Origin: Rubrivirga marina
Lineage (GTDB): Bacteria > Bacteroidota > Rhodothermia > Rhodothermales > Rubricoccaceae
DNA: 64,000 nucleotides
Assembly (NCBI RefSeq): GCF_002283365.1
Contig: NZ_MQWD01000001.1
Span: forward strand, 3,885,985-3,949,984
Direction of reading: 5' to 3'
Shown one piece after another: positions 34,266 to 42,355 of this stretch. The notes under the pieces were generated by a model. The model saw nothing but the letters and a program-made list of their open reading frames with translations, had not been told where the DNA came from and made no database searches. Position numbers and translations under genes: made by a program. Within the stretch, counting starts at the first letter, position 1; every line of letters begins with the position of its first letter.

Positions 34266-34793
34266 CTACTGGGCGAGAAGCTGGAACAGGAAGGCGACGG
34301 TCCCGGCCGCACCGATGACCGTGGCGGCGTCCTGCCACCCGAACCGGCGCCGGTCGATCACCTCGACGAGGAGGGCGTCGTCGTGGCGCAGCGGCGGGAT
34401 GACCGACGGGTTGCCGGCCGCGTCGGCGAGGAGCGCGCCGTAGATGAGGCCGGTCCCGGGCCGAATCAGGCGGAGCTCGACGCGCCGCTCGCTCTGCCGG
34501 TCGCGCACGTCGATCCGAGGGCCGCCGGAGAGGGCGAGGAGCCGCCGGAGGTCCGTCTCGTCGGCGATCTCATAGAGGCCGGGGTTCACGACCGCGCCCT
34601 CGACCTGGACCTGGATCGTGGCCTCGCCAGGCATATGGTGCTGGTAGTAGCCGGGCGCGTTGGAGACGGTCTGCTCGCTCTGGCCGATCCGCGTGACCGG
34701 CCGCTCGGAGGCGTCGGGCCGGCCGTACGGGTCGGCGGTCTGGGCGAGGGCGAGGGCCGGGAGGAGCCCGGCGAGGAGGACGAGGCGACGCAT
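34266..34793 (-). CDS. Short SLBB-domain exopolysaccharide export protein
   Basis: 175 residues. A signal peptide (MRRLVLLAGLLPALALAQ) precedes one SLBB domain (VQVEGAVVNPGLYEIADETDLRRLLALSGGPR) and a C-terminal hydrophobic helix (DAATVIGAAGTVAFLFQLL). Wza-type export proteins have a Poly_export domain before their SLBB repeats; that part is missing here. It may be an accessory periplasmic subunit anchored by its C-terminus, with the true channel encoded elsewhere. It follows the Wzc-like gene after 31 bases in the operon. Start set by the signal peptide and the CCGCTCCCCCC leader. Confidence 0.8.
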   Translation of the reverse strand: MRRLVLLAGLLPALALAQTADPYGRPDASERPVTRIGQSEQTVSNAPGYYQHHMPGEATIQVQVEGAVVNPGLYEIADETDLRRLLALSGGPRIDVRDRQSERRVELRLIRPGTGLIYGALLADAAGNPSVIPPLRHDDALLVEVIDRRRFGWQDAATVIGAAGTVAFLFQLLAQ

Positions 34794-34824
34794 CGGAGTG
34801 GGGGGAGCGGTGGAGATGCGGGGG

Positions 34825-37428
34825 TCAGTCGCGGGCGGCGTGGCGGACGCCGGCCGTGGCCTTGAAGCCGACGGCCCCGCGCGGGTCGAACCGATTGAGG
34901 ACCGCGCCGACACGCGTGAGCCCGACGCCGGCCAGCTCGGTCGCCACCTGGGTCATGGCGTCGAGGTCGGTCCGGTCCGCCTCGGCGACGAGGAGGGCCG
35001 CGTCGGCGTAGGGCGCGAGGAGCGTGGCGTCGGCGGCGGCGAGGGCGGCCGGCGTGTCGACGACGACGATGTCGAACTTGCCGCGGCAGTAGTCGAGGAG
35101 CTGCTTCACCGTCAGGGCCGACCACATCTGGTCGGGGCGCTCGACGGTCTCGCGCGGCGTCATGGCGAGGAGGTTGGGCACGGCCGTCGTCCAGAAGGCG
35201 ACGTTGGCCTCGGGCGGCCCCTCGCCGAACTGGGCGTGCGGCTCGAGCCCGAACAGGTCGCCGACGGCCGGGTGGCGGAGGTCGGCGTCGAGGAGGAGCG
35301 TGAGCCGGCCGGCCTGGGCCGCGGCGACGGCGAGGTTGGCCGCCGTGAGGCTCTTGCCCGCGTGGCCGTCCGGGCTGCCCACGAGGACGACCTGCGGGTG
35401 CGCCCCGCCGCCGGCGTAGAGCCCGGCGTGGAGGTGCCGGAACGCCTCAGCCTCGGGCGCGAACGACCGCGTGAGCGTCACGAGGCCGGGGTGGACGACG
35501 CAGCCCTCGATCTCCTGCCGGCCGCCGCGGAGGGCCTCTTTGAGGTCGGGGACGGTCCCGATGACGGCGAAGCCGCGGTCGCGAAGGTCGTCGGGCGTCC
35601 GCGTCTTGGTGTCGGTCTGGAAGCGGAGGAACGCGAGGCCGAGGCCGAGGAGGAGGCCGAGGAACCCGCCGAGGCCGAGCGACAGCGGGAGGACCGGCGA
35701 CGACGGCTCGCGCGGGGTCTGGACCTCGCGGAGCACCTGGGCGAAGCCGAACTCGGTCGTCTCCGACAGCTCGGCGCGGTCGAACTCGGTGCGGAGCTGC
35801 TGGAGCGTGGCCTCCGAGGTGGCCCGCTGGCGCTCGAGCTGTTCGAGCTCGACCTGCTGGCCGGGCACGGCGCGGAGCTGGCCGCGGGCCTCGCCGAGAC
35901 GGCGGGAGAGCGTCGAAGCGCGGGCCTCGGCGCCGGCGAGATCCGCCTGGACGGACGAGATCTGGCGCTGGAGCTCGGCGACGTAGGCCTGACCATTCGC
36001 GCCGTCGCTCGACAGGCTGAGCCCGCCGGCGGCCACGGCCGCGTCGGTCTGCGAGCCGATCCGCGCGCGGCGGTCGGCCTTGAGGCTCCGGAGACGCGTG
36101 TCGATGCTGGCCACGTCGGGATGGCCTGTCGGGTCGCCCCGGAGCTCGGGGTTCTGCATGTAGATCTGCTCGAGGAGCCGCTCCAGCCGCGCGATCTCGG
36201 TGTCGAGGTCCGTCGTCTCGACGACCGACGGCACGTCGGCGCTCCGCTCCAGCCGCTCGGGCACCGACGCGAGGTCGCTCCGGAGCTGCCCGAGGCGGGC
36301 GCGGTGGGTCTGCGCCTCGACGCGGGCGAGGTCGAGCTGGCCCTGGAGCTGGCCGATCTGGGACACCGTCACCCGCGTCTGCTCGTCGAGGCCGGCCGCG
36401 TTCTCGGCCGTCATGAAGCCGGCGAGCTGGTTCTCGATCTCGTCGAGCTCGCCCTCGCGCCGGGCGATCTGCTCTTCGAGCACCTCGCGCGTCCGCGTCG
36501 AGCGCTCGCGCGACGACGACTGCGTGAGGGCCTGGTACTCGTCGGTGTAGAGGCGGGCGATGAGGGCGGCCTCCTCGGCGCTGCCGGCCGCGGCCTCGAC
36601 GCGGATGGCATCGGCCTGGTCGGCGGCAGGCCCGATCGTCACGACCTCCTCCTGGAGGTAGTCGGCGAGGCCGTCGGCGGTGAGCGGCGTGCCGTAGCGG
36701 TCGACGGCGCCCTGAATGGAGGTGAAGGCCTCGGCCTCGGGCTGGCGGAGGAGCGTCTCGGCCGTCCGCTCGGCGATCTGCGGCGCCTGCTGGAGCACGA
36801 GCCCCTGGTTGACGACCTTCGAGACGCTCTCGCCCGGGGCCGCGGCCACGCCGCCGGCGCCCGTCTGGGCGGGGTCGTTCGGGATGATGAGGAGGACGCT
36901 GTGGGCCTTGTAGACCGGCGCCGAGAACAGGCCGTGCGCCGCGCCGAGGGCGAGGCCGAGCACGGTCAGGCCGAGCACGAGCGGCCAGTGGCGGCGGAGC
37001 ATCCGGAGCGTCCGGCGCATCGAGCGCCGCGCCTCGTCACGCGTCGCCGCCGAGGACGACGCGGGCGGGACCGGGGGCACGGGCGGGCCGCTCGGCGCCG
37101 TCGCCGGGACCGACCGCGAGACCGGCGCGAGAGCCGCCGTCGGCGCGTCGTCCGTGTCGAAGTCGATGCGGAAGCCGTCCCCGTCGTAGTCGACGTCCCC
37201 GCCGACCTCGCGGGCCGGGTCTGCCAGCGCCGACGCCCGCACGGGGGCGGCAGCCTCGGGCGCCTCGACGGCGATCTCGGAGGCGGCGACGGGCTCCCAC
37301 GCGGGGGCGGCCGGCCGGGAGGCGCCGTCGCCGGGCAGGCTGAGGTCTTCGAACACGGCGTCCTCGACCGAGGCGTAGGCGCCGGTCGGCGGCGTCTCGT
37401 GGCGGGAGTTCGGCGGACGGTCGGACAT
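34825..37428 (-). CDS. Wzc-like polysaccharide co-polymerase with BY-kinase-type ATPase domain
   Basis: 867 residues. A Pro/Ala/Asp-rich cytoplasmic N-terminus of about 130 residues is followed by a helix (PLVLGLTVLGLALGAAHG), a Wzz/GNVR periplasmic part with long coiled coils (about 230-560), a second helix (PLSLGLGGFLGLLLGLGLAFL) and a P-loop domain. The P-loop reads SPDGHAGKS (Lys692), two residues longer than SxxPGEGKT-type loops; Walker A' (LLLDADLRHP) and Walker B (IVVVDTPA) are normal. The C-terminus (GVRHAARD) lacks the Tyr cluster of autokinases. It controls chain length and export and is the first gene of the operon, with a C-rich leader. Confidence 0.9.
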   Translation of the reverse strand: MSDRPPNSRHETPPTGAYASVEDAVFEDLSLPGDGASRPAAPAWEPVAASEIAVEAPEAAAPVRASALADPAREVGGDVDYDGDGFRIDFDTDDAPTAALAPVSRSVPATAPSGPPVPPVPPASSSAATRDEARRSMRRTLRMLRRHWPLVLGLTVLGLALGAAHGLFSAPVYKAHSVLLIIPNDPAQTGAGGVAAAPGESVSKVVNQGLVLQQAPQIAERTAETLLRQPEAEAFTSIQGAVDRYGTPLTADGLADYLQEEVVTIGPAADQADAIRVEAAAGSAEEAALIARLYTDEYQALTQSSSRERSTRTREVLEEQIARREGELDEIENQLAGFMTAENAAGLDEQTRVTVSQIGQLQGQLDLARVEAQTHRARLGQLRSDLASVPERLERSADVPSVVETTDLDTEIARLERLLEQIYMQNPELRGDPTGHPDVASIDTRLRSLKADRRARIGSQTDAAVAAGGLSLSSDGANGQAYVAELQRQISSVQADLAGAEARASTLSRRLGEARGQLRAVPGQQVELEQLERQRATSEATLQQLRTEFDRAELSETTEFGFAQVLREVQTPREPSSPVLPLSLGLGGFLGLLLGLGLAFLRFQTDTKTRTPDDLRDRGFAVIGTVPDLKEALRGGRQEIEGCVVHPGLVTLTRSFAPEAEAFRHLHAGLYAGGGAHPQVVLVGSPDGHAGKSLTAANLAVAAAQAGRLTLLLDADLRHPAVGDLFGLEPHAQFGEGPPEANVAFWTTAVPNLLAMTPRETVERPDQMWSALTVKQLLDYCRGKFDIVVVDTPAALAAADATLLAPYADAALLVAEADRTDLDAMTQVATELAGVGLTRVGAVLNRFDPRGAVGFKATAGVRHAARD

Positions 37429-37785
37429 GAGGGGCGGGGAGAGTCCCGGGTATCGGCGGCGGCCGGACTGGCTTCAATCGCCCCGCACGCAAGCGCTACA
37501 CCCGTCTCTCTCGCCCCCCTCTTGACCCGCCCCGAATGGCACGCCGGGCCGACACCGCCCCACCCTATTGCCGATTCGTCCGGGTCATGGCGGAGACCGA
37601 GACGACGGCGCCCGCCACGGCCCCTCCCTCGCTCTTCTACTTCCCCACTGCCCGCCTGCCTCGGCCCGGTTCTGGACCCTCCCGACGCAGGCGGACTCGC
37701 GACGACCGCTGGCTCGTCCGGCTCGCCGAGACATCGGCACCCCAGATCCATCAGCCCATCCCCGAGGCGGACGGAGCCGGCGGCC
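37429..37785. other. Intergenic region upstream of the exopolysaccharide operon
   Basis: 357 bases between the start of the Wzc-like gene and the end of queA. It must hold the operon promoter, but I see no clear -33/-7 pair on the minus strand and no terminator for queA. Short open frames here are Pro/Arg-rich noise. Confidence 0.45.
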
Positions 37786-38838
37786 TCAGACGATCAGCAT
37801 GCAGTCGCCGTACGAGTAGAACCGGTACCCCTCGCGGACGGCGTGTCGGTACGCCTCCATCACCGGCCCCAGCCCCCCGAACGTCGCCGTGAGGACCAGC
37901 AGCGACGACTTCGGCAGGTGGAAGTTGGTCAGGAGCGCGTCGACGGCGCGAAAGCGGTAGCCGGGCGTGACCGTGAGGTCCGTCGGCCCGGCGACCGGGT
38001 GGAAGCGGCCCGCGTCGTCGGCCGAGGTCTCGAGCGCGCGCGTCGAGGTCGTCCCGACGGCGACGACGCGCCCGCCCGACTGGCGGACGCCGTTGAGCGC
38101 GTCGGCCGTCGCCGGCGAGACCTCGATCCGCTCGGGCGCCACGCGGTGCTCGCGGAGGTCGTCGGCGCGGACGGGCTCGAAGGTGCCGTAGCCGACGTGG
38201 AGCGTGACCTCGGCCGTGACGACGCCCTGTTCTCGCAGCGCCTCGACGGTGCCTGGCGTGAAGTGGAGTCCGGCCGTCGGCGCCGCGATGGCGCCGCGCT
38301 TGCGGGCGAAGACCGTCTGGTACCGCTCGCGGTCGGCCGCGTCGGCCTCGCGGTCGACGTACGGCGGAAGCGGCATCCGCCCGATCTGTTCGATCGCGAC
38401 CTCCTCCGCCTCGACGGTCTCGAACGGGTGGCCGTCGCGGAGCAGTCGGACGCGGCGGCGGCCGCTCTCCTCGACCGCCTCGACGCGCGCCCCGAGGTGC
38501 TCATCAAAAAGGACCTCGGCGCCGGCCGTCAGCTTCCGCCCTGGCTTGGCGAGGGCCGACCACGTCCCGTCCTCCGCCCGCTCGACCAGGAACAGTTCGG
38601 CCCGCCCGCCCGTCGGCCGCCGCCCCACGAGCCGGGCCGGCACGACGCGCGTGTCGTTGAACACGAGCGCGTCGCCCGGGTCCAGGAACTCGCCGAGGTC
38701 GGCGAACTGGCGGTCCTCGACGGCCCCCGTACCGCGATGGAGCACGAGCATCCGCGAGGCGTCGCGCCGCTCGGCCGGCCGCTGGGCGATGAGCCCGTCG
38801 GGCAGGTCGAAGTCGTAGGGGGCGAGGGAATCGGGCAA
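37786..38838 (-). CDS. queA: tRNA preQ1(34) S-adenosylmethionine ribosyltransferase-isomerase
   Basis: Transfers and isomerises the ribosyl part of SAM onto preQ1 in tRNA wobble position 34, giving epoxyqueuosine. 350 residues from TTG at 38838. That start puts the family N-terminus (LAPYDFDLPDGLIAQRPAERRDASRMLVL) in the right place and follows CCCGTCTCCCCG; a GTG at 38895 is possible but has no such leader. Family blocks GDALVFNDTRVVPARL, PTAGLHFTPG, HVGYGTFEPVR and VVAVGTTSTRALE are intact. Other queuosine genes are not in the window. Confidence 0.95.
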   Translation of the reverse strand: MPDSLAPYDFDLPDGLIAQRPAERRDASRMLVLHRGTGAVEDRQFADLGEFLDPGDALVFNDTRVVPARLVGRRPTGGRAELFLVERAEDGTWSALAKPGRKLTAGAEVLFDEHLGARVEAVEESGRRRVRLLRDGHPFETVEAEEVAIEQIGRMPLPPYVDREADAADRERYQTVFARKRGAIAAPTAGLHFTPGTVEALREQGVVTAEVTLHVGYGTFEPVRADDLREHRVAPERIEVSPATADALNGVRQSGGRVVAVGTTSTRALETSADDAGRFHPVAGPTDLTVTPGYRFRAVDALLTNFHLPKSSLLVLTATFGGLGPVMEAYRHAVREGYRFYSYGDCMLIV

Positions 38839-38913
38839 CGGGGAGACGGGCGATGGCAGAGTGAAACCTAGGGGCACCCTCGGCCCAGGTCCCACCTCCC
38901 CGTTCCCAATGCC

Positions 38914-39687
38914 CTACAACTGTGCAGCGCGGCGGCGGACGGACGCGAACTGGCTGTCGTCCGTGCGGAGGCCGCGGCCGTCGTAGCGGCGGGCCATCTG
39001 GCGGACCGACTGCATCCGCTCCGACGAGAGCGGATGCGAGCGGAAGAAGGCGACGCCGCCGCCCCGCTCCTGAGAGGCCAGCCGCTCCAGGAGGTCGGCG
39101 AGGCCGTCGGGGTCGTAGCCGGCGTTGGCCATGATCTGGACGCCGAGTTGGTCGGCCTCGCGCTCGTCGCGGCGGGAGAACGACGCGAAGGCGCCCTGGG
39201 CCGCGATCTGGGCCGCGATCCCCTCGACGCCGCTCCCGAGGCCGACGGCCCCGGCGACGGCGTTGACTTCCTGGGCGGCCGAGAGCCGTTGCGTCCCGTG
39301 CCGGGCCACGCCGTGGGCCACCTCGTGGGCGATGGCCCCGGCCAACTCGCCCGCGCTCCCGACGTTCTCGATCAGCCCGGTGTTGATGTAGACGAGCCCG
39401 CCGGGCACGTTGAACGCGTTGATCGCGTCGTCGCGGACGACGTAGAACCGCCAGGGCCGGTTGCCGAGCTGCGTCTGGCGCGCCATGGCCTGGCCGATCG
39501 AGTTCACGTAGTTCGTGAGCGTCCGGTCGTTGGTGAGCGGGAGCTGCTGGGCGAGCTGGTCTTCGAGCTGGCGGCCGGCCTGCCACTCCTCGTCGACGGA
39601 GTAGTAGTTGGCGCCGCCGAGCGTGGCGCAGGAGGCGAGGCCCAGGGCGAGGACGGCGAGCGCCGCCGTGCGGAAGGCGTAGGTCAT
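38914..39687 (-). CDS. M48 family zinc metalloprotease, lipoprotein
   Basis: 257 residues. The signal peptide ends in LASCATLGG, so Cys near residue 20 is probably lipidated. The catalytic motif is in GAIAHEVAHGVARHG, and the third ligand follows in SRRDEREADQLGVQIM. It resembles BepA/LoiP-type periplasmic proteases that check outer-membrane proteins, but without the TPR part of BepA. ATG at 39687 lies behind CCCACCACC. It stands between queA and the divergent trefoil-protein gene group. Confidence 0.92.
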   Translation of the reverse strand: MTYAFRTAALAVLALGLASCATLGGANYYSVDEEWQAGRQLEDQLAQQLPLTNDRTLTNYVNSIGQAMARQTQLGNRPWRFYVVRDDAINAFNVPGGLVYINTGLIENVGSAGELAGAIAHEVAHGVARHGTQRLSAAQEVNAVAGAVGLGSGVEGIAAQIAAQGAFASFSRRDEREADQLGVQIMANAGYDPDGLADLLERLASQERGGGVAFFRSHPLSSERMQSVRQMARRYDGRGLRTDDSQFASVRRRAAQL

Positions 39688-39969
39688 GGGTCGTGCGGTG
39701 GTGGGAAGGGCAGAACGGTGCCTCGGGGGGCCTCCGTTCCTCCCCAAAAGCCGATCCAGGATCGCCCCGGGTCACACCCTCCCCCCAGACTCCACCCCGC
39801 CCTGCCCCCGTCGGACGTGGCGCCGAGGCGGGCAAACCGGCCCGAATAGCGCCGTTAACGGGGACGAGGCCGGTCTCCCAGAAAAAGAGCGCGGCGAGGT
39901 GCCGATTTCAAGCCGGCCTCCGCCTTGAGGGGGGAGCCCTCCTCCCTCCACGACACCCCCACCCTCCCC

Positions 39970-40593
39970 ATGCGACACCTCCTCATCTCCTCCGCGCTTC
40001 TGGTCGCGATGGGCGTCTCCGCCCAGACCCCCGGCGCCATCGTCACGGCCAACCCCTCCCTCTGCCTCTCCGAGTACGGCAGCTACGTACACACCCGCGC
40101 CTGCACGCCGTCCGTCAACCAGTTCGCCTCCGTCTACGTCTCGCCCCGGAACGCGTTCTATATCAAGACCACGAGCGGGGGGTGCCTGAGCGCGTTCGAG
40201 GGAGCCGGCCGGCCCGTGCGGAGCGTGGCCTGCAACGAGGCCGACGCCACCCAGCGCTGGTGGATCCACCCCAGCGGCCAGGTCCAGAACCAGGCGAACC
40301 AGGCTCTGTGCCTCGACGTCGAGGGCGGCCTCGGCCGGGACCGCCGGGTGCTGAACTACGCCTGCGACCTCAACGGGAACGAGGCGGCGCGGCGCGACAA
40401 CCAGCGGTTCTACCTCGGCGGGACGGTTCGCTACGACCCGGGGCTCGCTCAGCGGGCGACGGTGGCCTCCCGGCTGCCGGGCACCCACCACGTCACGACC
40501 GGCCTCCGCGGCGCGGGCATCATCGCCCCCGGGGGCGGCAACCTCATCGCGGCCGGCGGGGGCAACCTCATCGCGGCCGGCGGCCTCAACTAG
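39970..40593 (+). CDS. Secreted beta-trefoil (R-type-lectin-like) protein with C-terminal GGGNLIAA repeats
   Basis: 207 residues. A signal peptide (1-18, ending VSAQ) is followed by three trefoil subdomains. Each has a Cys-Leu ... Cys pair (LCLSEYGSYVHTRAC; GGCLSAFEGAGRPVRSVAC; LCLDVEGG ... YAC) and a QxW/QxF-type motif (NQF, QRW, QRF). That is the plan of the ricin B-type fold, which binds sugars in many proteins. The C-terminus carries octapeptides GAGIIAP, GGGNLIAA, GGGNLIAA and ends GGLN. A close paralogue lies at 47619 and a diverged one directly downstream. There is no T9SS domain, and the route beyond the periplasm is unknown. First gene of a three-gene group. Confidence 0.75.
   Translation: MRHLLISSALLVAMGVSAQTPGAIVTANPSLCLSEYGSYVHTRACTPSVNQFASVYVSPRNAFYIKTTSGGCLSAFEGAGRPVRSVACNEADATQRWWIHPSGQVQNQANQALCLDVEGGLGRDRRVLNYACDLNGNEAARRDNQRFYLGGTVRYDPGLAQRATVASRLPGTHHVTTGLRGAGIIAPGGGNLIAAGGGNLIAAGGLN
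40510..40590 (+). repeat. Octapeptide-coding tandem repeat
   Basis: 24-base units encode GAGIIAP-like, GGGNLIAA and GGGNLIAA, then the terminal GGLN. The repeats are in frame at the end of the trefoil protein gene and match in period those at 48156-48263. Confidence 0.75.
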
Positions 40594-40611
40594 CCCCTCC
40601 CCCTCCCGACC

Positions 40612-41208
40612 ATGCGACTCCTCCTCCTCCTCGCCCTCGCCGCAGCAGGGCCCGCCTCGGCCCAGCCGGGGGCCTTCCTCACCGCGTCGCCCCAGGCGTG
40701 CCTCTCCGCCCCCGACGGCCCCGTCGTCACCACCGACTGCACGGCGGCCTCGAACCAGTTTGAAGTCGACCGGGTCGGCCCCCACACCGTCGTCCGGGTC
40801 GGCACCCAGTGCCTCGCTGGCGCCACATCGGGTGCCCCCGTGCGAGCGGTGCCCTGCCGGGGCGGCGATCCCGCCCAGGGGTGGCGGATCACCGACGGGC
40901 GCGTCGAGAGCGCCGCCGCCCCCGGGCTGTGCCTGGCCCTCGGCGCACCGCCGGCGCAGGGCGCCCGGGCGACCCTCGAGGCGTGTGCGACCGACGGGCC
41001 CGCCGCCGAGCGCCAATGGTTCGCCCTCGGCGAGATCGTGCAGAACGCCGCGCTCGCCCGGCTCGCTCGCCGGGCCGACACGCTCGTCGGCTCGGAGCAC
41101 GTCCGCCGGCACCCCAGCGGCGTGGCCGTGATCGCCGACGGGAGCAATCACTTTGTCCGCACGGGCGGGGCGACCTACGCACGGGCCCCGCGAGGCGCCA
41201 TCCGGTAG
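40612..41208 (+). CDS. Secreted beta-trefoil protein, diverged paralogue
   Basis: 198 residues. Signal peptide MRLLLLLALAAAGPASAQ. Three trefoil subdomains are visible from Cys pairs (ACLSAPDGPVVTTDC; QCLAG ... VPC; LCLALG ... EAC) and QxW-type motifs (NQF, QGW, RQW). The tail keeps an eight-residue rhythm (GVAVIAD, GSNHFVRT, GGATYARA) but has lost the Gly-Asn repeat identity and the GGLN end. It starts 18 bases after the first paralogue behind CCCCTCCCCCTCCC, so the pair is a tandem duplication in one transcript. Ligand unknown. Confidence 0.7.
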   Translation: MRLLLLLALAAAGPASAQPGAFLTASPQACLSAPDGPVVTTDCTAASNQFEVDRVGPHTVVRVGTQCLAGATSGAPVRAVPCRGGDPAQGWRITDGRVESAAAPGLCLALGAPPAQGARATLEACATDGPAAERQWFALGEIVQNAALARLARRADTLVGSEHVRRHPSGVAVIADGSNHFVRTGGATYARAPRGAIR

Positions 41209-41212
41209 CCCC

Positions 41213-42301
41213 ATGAGATTCGTCCTCGCCCTCGCGGTCGTGGCGGGCGCCCACGCCCAGCCCGCACTGGAAGCCGGAGCCGCCCCTTTCGCCGACGACC
41301 GCTACGCCGAAGCCCTCGCCGCCTTCGAGGCCGCGGAGGCCGACCTCGCCGGCTACCCCCCGCTGACGCTGTGGCAGGGCCTCGCCCGCTACGGCGCGGC
41401 CGGCGCGCCGACCTCGATGTCCGCCGACGCGTTCTGGACCGCCCAGTCCGACCTCGGCCGCGCCAACACGGCCGACCGGATCTGGGGGACCGCCGTCACG
41501 TTCCTCAAGGGGCTCCTGTATTGGCGCGCCGGAGACGCCGCCAGCGCCGCCGACTGGTTCGAGTGGTGCGCCCCAGACGGCCTCGCGGCGGCGTCCTGTG
41601 CCCAGGCCCTCGCCGACGTCCAGGCCGGCCAGCCGGCTCCACCACTGGCTCGCTGGCCTGAGCTCGTCGAGCTTCCCGGGAGGGCCGGCGCCGCTCCGCC
41701 CGCCGACCCGCTCGCCGCGCCGCCCGGAGCGGAGCCCGCTGCACCGCCACCAGGCGGGGGCTTCCCGAGGTTCGGGCGCGGCCACGTCGTCCTCGTCAAC
41801 ACGGCCGGACCCCTGTGGGGCCGCGGGGTGGTCGAGGAGGTCGGCGAGGCGGGGACCCACTCCGAGGGGATGTACCTCATCGAGGGCGACGACGTCTACC
41901 GCGGCTGGTACTGGCACGGCGACGTCGAGGCGCCCGACCGCGAGCCGGTCTGGACCGACCACTACGTCGGCCGGTGGGACGTCCGGATTCCGGGGGCCAT
42001 CACGACCCGGACGGACGGGAGCACGCGGACTACCACCGTCTCGGGTGGCATGCGGCTCCCGCCCCTCGAGGTGTTCCCAGACGGGACCTACGCCTGGGCC
42101 ACCGACGACGGGGTGATCCGAGGCACCTGGATCCCGCGGGACGGCCTCCCCGGCATCGTGCTGCTCCGCGGGGACGAGGGCGCGGACTGGACGCTCTACC
42201 CGAACTCGGACCGGTCGTCGACAGAGACGTTCGGGACAGATCTCATCATCCTCAACTCCCCGACCGCGACCTACCGCGACGCCTACCGCATCCGAGACTA
42301 A
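41213..42301 (+). CDS. Secreted protein of unknown family, third gene of the trefoil group
   Basis: 362 residues. Signal peptide MRFVLALAVVAGAHAQ. The first third is helical and TPR-like (FADDRYAEALAAFEAAEADLAGYPPLTLWQGLARYG). A Pro/Ala linker (about 165-185) leads to a strand-rich half with GRGHVVLVNTAGPLWGRGVVEEV, WDVRIPG, LEVFPDGTYAW and GTWIPRDG, which reads like small beta-hairpin repeats. Only four bases separate it from the trefoil gene, so they are co-transcribed. I do not recognise the second half. The sigma-factor promoter begins 25 bases after its stop. Confidence 0.6.
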   Translation: MRFVLALAVVAGAHAQPALEAGAAPFADDRYAEALAAFEAAEADLAGYPPLTLWQGLARYGAAGAPTSMSADAFWTAQSDLGRANTADRIWGTAVTFLKGLLYWRAGDAASAADWFEWCAPDGLAAASCAQALADVQAGQPAPPLARWPELVELPGRAGAAPPADPLAAPPGAEPAAPPPGGGFPRFGRGHVVLVNTAGPLWGRGVVEEVGEAGTHSEGMYLIEGDDVYRGWYWHGDVEAPDREPVWTDHYVGRWDVRIPGAITTRTDGSTRTTTVSGGMRLPPLEVFPDGTYAWATDDGVIRGTWIPRDGLPGIVLLRGDEGADWTLYPNSDRSSTETFGTDLIILNSPTATYRDAYRIRD

Positions 42302-42326
42302 CGGTCCGGAGCGGCGCGAGGGCGGC

Positions 42327-42334
42327 TACCTTTG
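42327..42334 (+). promoter_or_regulatory. -7 promoter box of the ECF sigma factor gene
   Basis: TACCTTTG is a perfect match to TAnnTTTG and lies 22 bases before the GTG start, so transcription would begin near 42341. No clear TTG box is found 19-21 bases upstream. The box also overlaps a TTG that might otherwise be read as the start codon. Confidence 0.55.
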
Positions 42335-42355
42335 GCGGCCCTCGCCTCGCTCCCC

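Noticed and set aside
38839-38895. GTG at 38895 as start of queA
   Set aside because: It would add 19 residues before the conserved N-terminus and has a G-rich, not C-rich, leader. TTG at 38838 fits both criteria, although it remains unproven.
42332-42355. TTG at 42332 as start of the sigma factor
   Set aside because: It lies inside the TACCTTTG promoter box; GTG at 42356 has a C-rich leader and gives the usual family length.
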